From: Canna indica
Taxonomy: Eukaryota; Streptophyta; Magnoliopsida; Zingiberales; Cannaceae
DNA: 64,000 nucleotides
NCBI GenBank assembly: GCA_034359265.1
Contig: CP136892.1
Location: forward strand, 13,626,501-13,690,500
Reading direction: 5' to 3'
Part shown: positions 59,133-64,000 of the stretch, in pieces
Position numbering within the stretch: the first letter of the stretch is position 1
Layout of the letters: every line of letters starts with the position of its first letter
The notes under the pieces: generated by a model
Told to the model about the DNA's origin: nothing
Database searches by the model: none
What the model saw: the letters and a program-made list of their open reading frames with translations, nothing else
Position numbers and translations under genes: made by a program

Positions 59133-60169
59133 ATGGCGACTTTGGCGAAAATTGCTCCGCTCATCCCGAGGCCAAAAGTTCCACCGGATCCAAAGGATGC
59201 TGCTCAAGGTGGGGAGGCGGGGGAGTCTTCCTGGTTCGCTGATGGGAGAAAGATTGAGGAGATTAAGGGGAAAGCTCGGGAGAAGGAGAAAGATGCTAGA
59301 AATAGGTTGAAGCTGGGATCTTAGCCGTCTTCTTGGACATGACTTTTCAAAAAAGCTAGAGAGGAGGAGGACTGGAACATATCTAAAGTACTTTCGAAGA
59401 TGATAAATCAAATCCAGATTAATGCAAAAGGAAGAATCTCAATTGATGAAAAAGACCTCGAACCTGTAAGGTATGAATACAAATTGTATTTGTAAGGGAA
59501 GTTTTTTGGACGTACTCCGCCTTTGGATCTGGTTAAAAATTTACTTTCGAAGATTTGAAAATTGAATGATGTATGCCAAATTATAGATCTTGCTATTGGA
59601 TTTTTCCTGTTTAAATTTGACCGTGAGTCTGATTATTGGAAGGTATTTTCGGAGGGGCCTTGATTCCTCAGGGGTCAGGCTCTCTCCCTAACTCCATGGA
59701 AAAATAATTTTCAATCACTTAAAGACGAGATTTATGTCGTTCCTATTTCGATTCAATTCCCGGGTTTGCCTTATGAGTCCATGCATCCTACAATTCTTCC
59801 TCAAATAGTCGCGGGAATAGGAAAGCCTATTAAGATGGATGATTTCACATTGAAGGGAACTCGTGGAAAATTTGCAAGAGTGTGTGTTCTATTGGATATC
59901 AAAAAACCAATAGAACAAAGTTTATGAATTGATATCAAAGAAGGGAGCTTCTTTCAGTCGGTTGCTTATGAGAATCTATATGTGCTTTGTTATAGATGTG
60001 AAAAAATTGGGCATAGAGAGGGAAATTGTTTGCAAGGAAGAGTGCAGAAGGATATCAGTGAAGCTGACAAGCAGGAAAAAATGGTCAATAGCAAAGAGGA
60101 AGACATTTTAAGACCTTGGGTGCAAGTGCGGAAGAGGCTTCATTGCAAATTGGGATATTTTAAAGCACA
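59133..60169 (+). pseudogene. LINE-type ORF1 pseudogene (DUF4283, CCHC knuckle), truncated by an LTR element
   Basis: The start (MATLAKIAPLIPRPK) is followed by a Lys/Glu-rich region. Through several stops it continues to a DUF4283-like part (FFLFKFDRESDYWKVFSEGP, then VPISIQFPGLPYESMHP and GKPIKMDDFTLKG, RGKFARVCVLLD) and a zinc knuckle CYRCEKIGHREGNC at about 59991-60032. A PWVQVRKR motif near 60112 is the usual sequence after the knuckle. The ORF then meets GC-rich sequence that I read as a gypsy LTR. No ORF2 is seen in the window. Confidence 0.75.
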
Positions 60170-60786
60170 TGTTAAAAATAGAGTTAGATGGTGTCCGCAC
60201 GCGCCGAGTGCAACATTCGCATTGTGCGGTGCAGCGTCCGCCAACGAGCAGTCATGCTCTGCACCCGCCTGCGCCATGCTGCGCTGAGGAAAATCCCTCG
60301 CCATGGTTGTGCAACGCGTGCTCGCTACCCGTCATGGTCATGTGTTGCGTGCACCGCCCCACGCAAAGCTGCGCACGGGACATTTCCTCACCACGGTCGC
60401 GCTCGCGCCCTGCCATGGTCATGTGCTGCGCACTGCCCCGCGCAATTGCACACGTGGGACTCCGCTGCTCCGCAACATCTTGAAATGCCCCGCCTGTGGC
60501 AGGACTTTCTCTCACCATGCCCCACCACTGGCGGGACTTGCTTTGCTCCGCACCCGAGAGACGCGAAGTCTTGTTTGCCTATGCCTTTGCGCACATAGGC
60601 TGCTGCCCGCCGTGCCTTGCCCAACCCTTGTGCATGCTGCCTGCCGTGCGCCGTGAGCGACACCCATGCTATTGCGCACATGAGTCATCTTCAATCCGTA
60701 AAGCCATCAAAATGTCTCTGATTGGGATGCCCATGGCCTGTCCAAGGTGCGACACTTAGACCATCCATAAGCTTAGGGGTCTAACA
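60170..60786 (-). mobile_element. LTR of a minus-strand Ty3/gypsy element (downstream LTR)
   Basis: Read on the minus strand it starts TGTTAGACCCC directly after a purine-rich tract (GGTGGGGGTGG at about 60790-60801) that follows the pol gene. The other end is placed at 60170 (plus strand TGTTAAAA) by the change from LINE to GC-rich sequence, and is approximate. Overlapping open frames 60182-60759 on both strands reflect the high GC content. Confidence 0.55.
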
Positions 60787-63591
60787 AACCACCCCCACCA
60801 GTTAAAGTCGACGTCCTCATCGGGATAGAGTTAAGGTATTGCTAGATTTTGTCTTCGAACTGCCACAACACGACTTCTTTTTCACAACTTGCTTCACTTT
60901 TTGGGAGACCTTTCCACTAGACTAAGTACTCAGTTCGCTGGTTCATCTTGTTGTAGCCCAACGCCCGGTGTTCAAGTACTTTGTCCACCTCCTTGTCCAA
61001 CTCTTTTGTGACATTGAGGGGAACGCGCTTGGCTTTACTGTGCTCATTGTTTGCTTCATCTTCATAGAAAGGTTTCAAATAGCTCACATGGAAAGTTGGA
61101 TGAATCTTCATCCCCTCCGGTAGTGCCAAACGGTAGGCGATTGCCCCAACCCGTTTCACTACTTCAAAGGGACCATCATAGCGTTGGGTCAACCCCTTGT
61201 GCCACCGCTTGCTTGTCACTTTCTTCCAAATTTGGGGAGTTAGCTTCAGCATGACTTTGTCCCTAACTTGGAACTCAAGTGGTCTTCTTCCTTGGTCGGC
61301 GTACTTCTTCATGCGTCGCACTGCTTTTGGAAGACTATCTCTTGCTTCTTCAATAATTTCTTGCTTGCTTACGGCATACCGATAAGCAGCAGGGTAGGAC
61401 CCTTCATTCTTCTGCGGTGCAATCTCATTTGGAGTGAGAGGTTGATAGCCCAATGCTAATTCGAAGGGACTGTAGCCGGTGGCTGAGGATCGGTGCAAGT
61501 TGTAGCAGAATTGCATCGAGTCTAGCAGCTCCATCCAGTTTCTTTGACTTGTCGTGCAATAGTGCTGCAAGTATTCTTCAAGCAGCTGATTGATTCTCTC
61601 TGTTTGTCCATATATTTGAGGATGATTGGCTATGGAGAACTTGAGTTCGATGTTGAGCAGCTTGAACAAGTGCACCCAGAAACGACCAGTGAAGTGGCCA
61701 TCTCTATCGCTCACTATGTTGGTGGGGATGCTGAACATCTTCACCACTTTGTTGAAGAAGTCCTCTGCAGCCTGCTCCGCATTGCCCGCTTTCACAAAGG
61801 GACTGAAGATGGCGTACTTTGAGAATCTATCCACCACCACCATCACTGTATGAAAACCCTTCACATCTGGAAATCTGGTGATGAAGTCCATGGAAATAGA
61901 CATCCATGGCTTTGTAGGGGTCGACAGGGGTTGCAGCAGCCCCGCCTGGGCGCGTCGGTCGACCTTGTCCATCTGACAAGTCAAGCAGGTTCGGACGTAG
62001 AGCTTGACGTCTACCTCCATCTTTGGCCAGTAGTATGTGCGCGCCAGTAACACCATTGTGTGTTCCACACTCAGATGACCAGCCCACTGCGCATCATGAC
62101 ATTCGTGCAGCAGCCGAGTTTGTAGAGATCCACCATTGGGTACATAAAATCGGATCCCCCTTGCATATAACAGTTCATCTTGCAGAAAATATCTCTGCAC
62201 TTCTCCGTCCCGAACTTGCTGCACCTTCTGGTAAGTAGGGTCAAGTGCAGCTTGAGTCTTCAATTCTTCCATAAAGTTTGACTCGAAGTGTGTCACTGCC
62301 GCCACCAAGTCGGCCGCCTTCCAACTGAGAGTGTCTACAACCTGGTTGTGACTCCCAGGTTTATGTTCCCAGTGGAAGTCATATTTCGCCAAGAATTCTT
62401 GCCACCGAGCTTGCCTTGGTGTCAACTTCTTCTGGGTCTGAAAGAAAGTGTTGGCTACATTATTGGTCTTCACCAGAAATGTAGTCCCAAGTAGATAAAC
62501 TCTCCAAACCTGCTAGCAATGCACCACTGCCAACATCTACCGTTCATGCGCCGAGTAGCACTATTCTACCTACTTTAGCTTCCAACTCTCGAAGGCAATC
62601 GGGTTCTCGTCTTGCACAAGCACCGCTCCGACAGCGATGTCGGATACATCAGTGTGAACTTCAAAGGCCTGTTTGAAGTCTGGGAGCTTCAAAATAGGTT
62701 CTGAAGTAATCTGCAACTTCAACTTCTCAAATGCTTCTTGGCAAGCGGAACTCCATTCCCAAGGATTATCCTTCTGTAGTAGGTCGGTGAGCGGGGTTAC
62801 TTCCCGCGAGTAACCCTTGATGAACTTTCTGTAATAATTGGCTAAGCCCAAGAAACTTCTGAGCTCGCCAACCTTGCTTGGAATAGGCCACTCGCGGATA
62901 GCTTCAACTTTTCTCGGATCCATTCTGACCTTCTCGTGTCCCACGATGTGACCAAGAAACTTGACCTCTGGAGTACATAACATACATCTGTCCCTCTTTC
63001 CATAAAGTTGATGTTCCCTTAGACGTTTAAACACAATGTCTAGGTGCATCAAATGGTCATCTAAGGACCGACTGTAGACTACAATATCATCTAAGTAGAC
63101 TACGACATAATGATCTAACATTTCATAGAAGACATCATTCATGAGGTTACAGAAAGTTGTCGGGGCATTAGTGAGCCCAAAAGGCATTATAAGAAATTCA
63201 AAAGCACCATAATGAGTAACCATTGTAGTATTCTATTCATCACCAACGGCTATGCGCTCCTGCCAATAGTCGGATCGCAGGTTGAGTTTTGTAAAGAAGG
63301 CCACTTCGCTCAGCCTATCGAACAGGTCTGCAATCAATGGGACATGATATTTATTCTTCACAGTGATCTTGTTCTACCTTTTATAGTCCACGCATAGGCG
63401 CAGTGAACCATCTTGCTTTTGTTGAAATAGCACCGGCACTCCGAAAGGAGCCTTCGAGGGCTGAATCTTCCCAGATTCAAGAAAGTCTTGGAGTTGGCTG
63501 CACAACTTCATTAGTTCTTTGGGCGATATCGGGTAAGGGGCTTTGGGAAGGGGCACCGTTCCCGGATAGAGCTCTATTTTGTGATCCACTG
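60787..63591 (-). pseudogene. Ty3/gypsy chromovirus pol remnant (RT, RNase H, integrase, chromodomain)
   Basis: Order on the minus strand: RT start (63589-63374; GKIQPSKAPFGVPVLF, LRLCVDYK); RT core (63223-62900) with [15 protein letters not shown] and the catalytic [11 protein letters not shown]; RNase H start ([16 protein letters not shown]) broken by stops near 62570-62480; integrase zinc-binding region (HECHDAQWAGHLS, YYWPK, CLTCQ); DDE core with SMDFITRFPD, IVSDRDGHFTG and ERINQLLEEYL; then the C-terminal RYDGPF / HPTFHVSYLKPF region and a chromodomain (VLEHRALGYNK, then a stop, then WKGLP). The core motif HPQxDGQTE has Tyr for Asp. Chromodomain-bearing integrases steer insertion into heterochromatin. 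Gag and protease lie beyond the MITE at 63592 or outside the window. Confidence 0.85.
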
Positions 63592-64000
63592 TTGGGATGG
63601 CAACGGTTCGGTTAACCGCACTTTTGGGGGTTAACCGAAACCGAAACTGATTTCCAAACCTGCTAACCGAAACCGAAACTGAAATCGATCGGCTTCAAAA
63701 ACCTATATCTGAAACTGAAATCGGCTTGATTTTGGTTATCCACGGATAACCGAAACCAAAATTTTCGATTCGAATAGAACAGGTTATCCGTTTACTAACC
63801 GGTTAACCGGTAGTAAACGAATAACCGATTCAAAAATTTAAGTATACACTTTACAATTGAAATAAACAGAAAATTCATAAATCGCATTTCCAAAAAAATA
63901 CACAAACTCTTATTTTCAAATTCATGTACTGCATTTTCACAAGCATTTCAAGGTGGATTTCAATCACATAAATTACATTTCCACTCAACAATTACACTCA
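63592..64000. mobile_element. hAT-type MITE, partial (runs off the window)
   Basis: The left end TTGGGATGGCAACGG leads into GTTCGGTTAACCGC and further CCGAAACCGAAAC / CGGTTAACCGG motifs. This is the same family as 21902-22380. It interrupts the gypsy pol upstream of RT. The right end and target duplication are outside the window. Confidence 0.65.

Noticed and set aside
60182..60759. Several long overlapping frames (up to 136 codons) on both strands
   Set aside because: They all fall inside the GC-rich putative gypsy LTR, with no family resemblance and no consistent codon use.
1..64000. tRNA, rRNA or snoRNA genes
   Set aside because: No cloverleaf box A/B pairs or rRNA-like sequence were recognised by eye; a covariance-model scan was not possible here.

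Overview
The window looks like nuclear DNA of a flowering plant. It has intron-containing wall-associated-kinase-like (WAK-like) receptor genes, AT-rich spacers, and several kinds of plant transposable element: CACTA, hAT, Mutator (MULE), PIF/Harbinger-type MITEs, LINEs, and LTR retrotransposons. I cannot name the species. No tRNA, rRNA, CRISPR array or prokaryotic operon was seen. Exon limits, target-site duplications (TSDs) and inverted repeats were read by eye from the sequence.

Left and centre (1-39.4 kb): a tandem family of three WAK-like loci on the + strand. Copy 1 (2527-3417) is broken: it keeps signal peptide and first galacturonan-binding-type module but lost everything downstream, and its upstream side is cut by a CACTA element end at 1603. 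Copies 2 (12709-15819) and 3 (30758-33883) lie in a large direct segmental duplication (about 10.4-21.15 kb and 28.2-39.38 kb, spacing 18,064 bp over the kinase exons). Each has four exons and encodes a receptor kinase of about 940 residues with a doubled ectodomain (GUB_WAK-EGF, GUB_WAK-EGF, EGF_CA), a membrane segment and an apparently intact RD kinase. From late exon 1 to about 730 bp past the stop codon I saw no differences between copies 2 and 3, although both flanks differ. This suggests gene conversion or very recent homogenisation.

Around the genes: a degenerate hAT transposon (3842-6885) beside LINE remnants; an array of ~75-130 bp repeats near 10.0-10.7 kb that recurs at 23.8-28.6 kb; a 3.1-kb tandem duplication (22057-25182 / 25183-28366) holding LTR fragments and two ~1-kb non-autonomous hAT elements; and, downstream of both WAK genes, the same series of a 2.4-2.6 kb solo LTR inside an inverted-repeat element, a 180-bp hAT-type MITE, and a Tourist-like MITE with an (ATAAT)n array.

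Right third (39.4-64 kb): almost entirely transposons. A 5'-truncated minus-strand LINE (40937-51604, 17-bp TSD) contains a full-length plus-strand LINE (42182-48721, 16-bp TSD). Next is a 6.7-kb MULE (51927-58610, 9-bp TSD) with a decayed transposase, a small GRF-zinc-finger gene on the other strand and a nested solo LTR. A LINE ORF1 pseudogene follows, apparently cut by a minus-strand Ty3/gypsy chromovirus (60170-63591), itself interrupted by a hAT-type element running off the window end.

The only loci that look functional are WAK copies 2 and 3. The transposon reading frames carry stops and frameshifts; many of the stops fit single C-to-T or G-to-A transitions.
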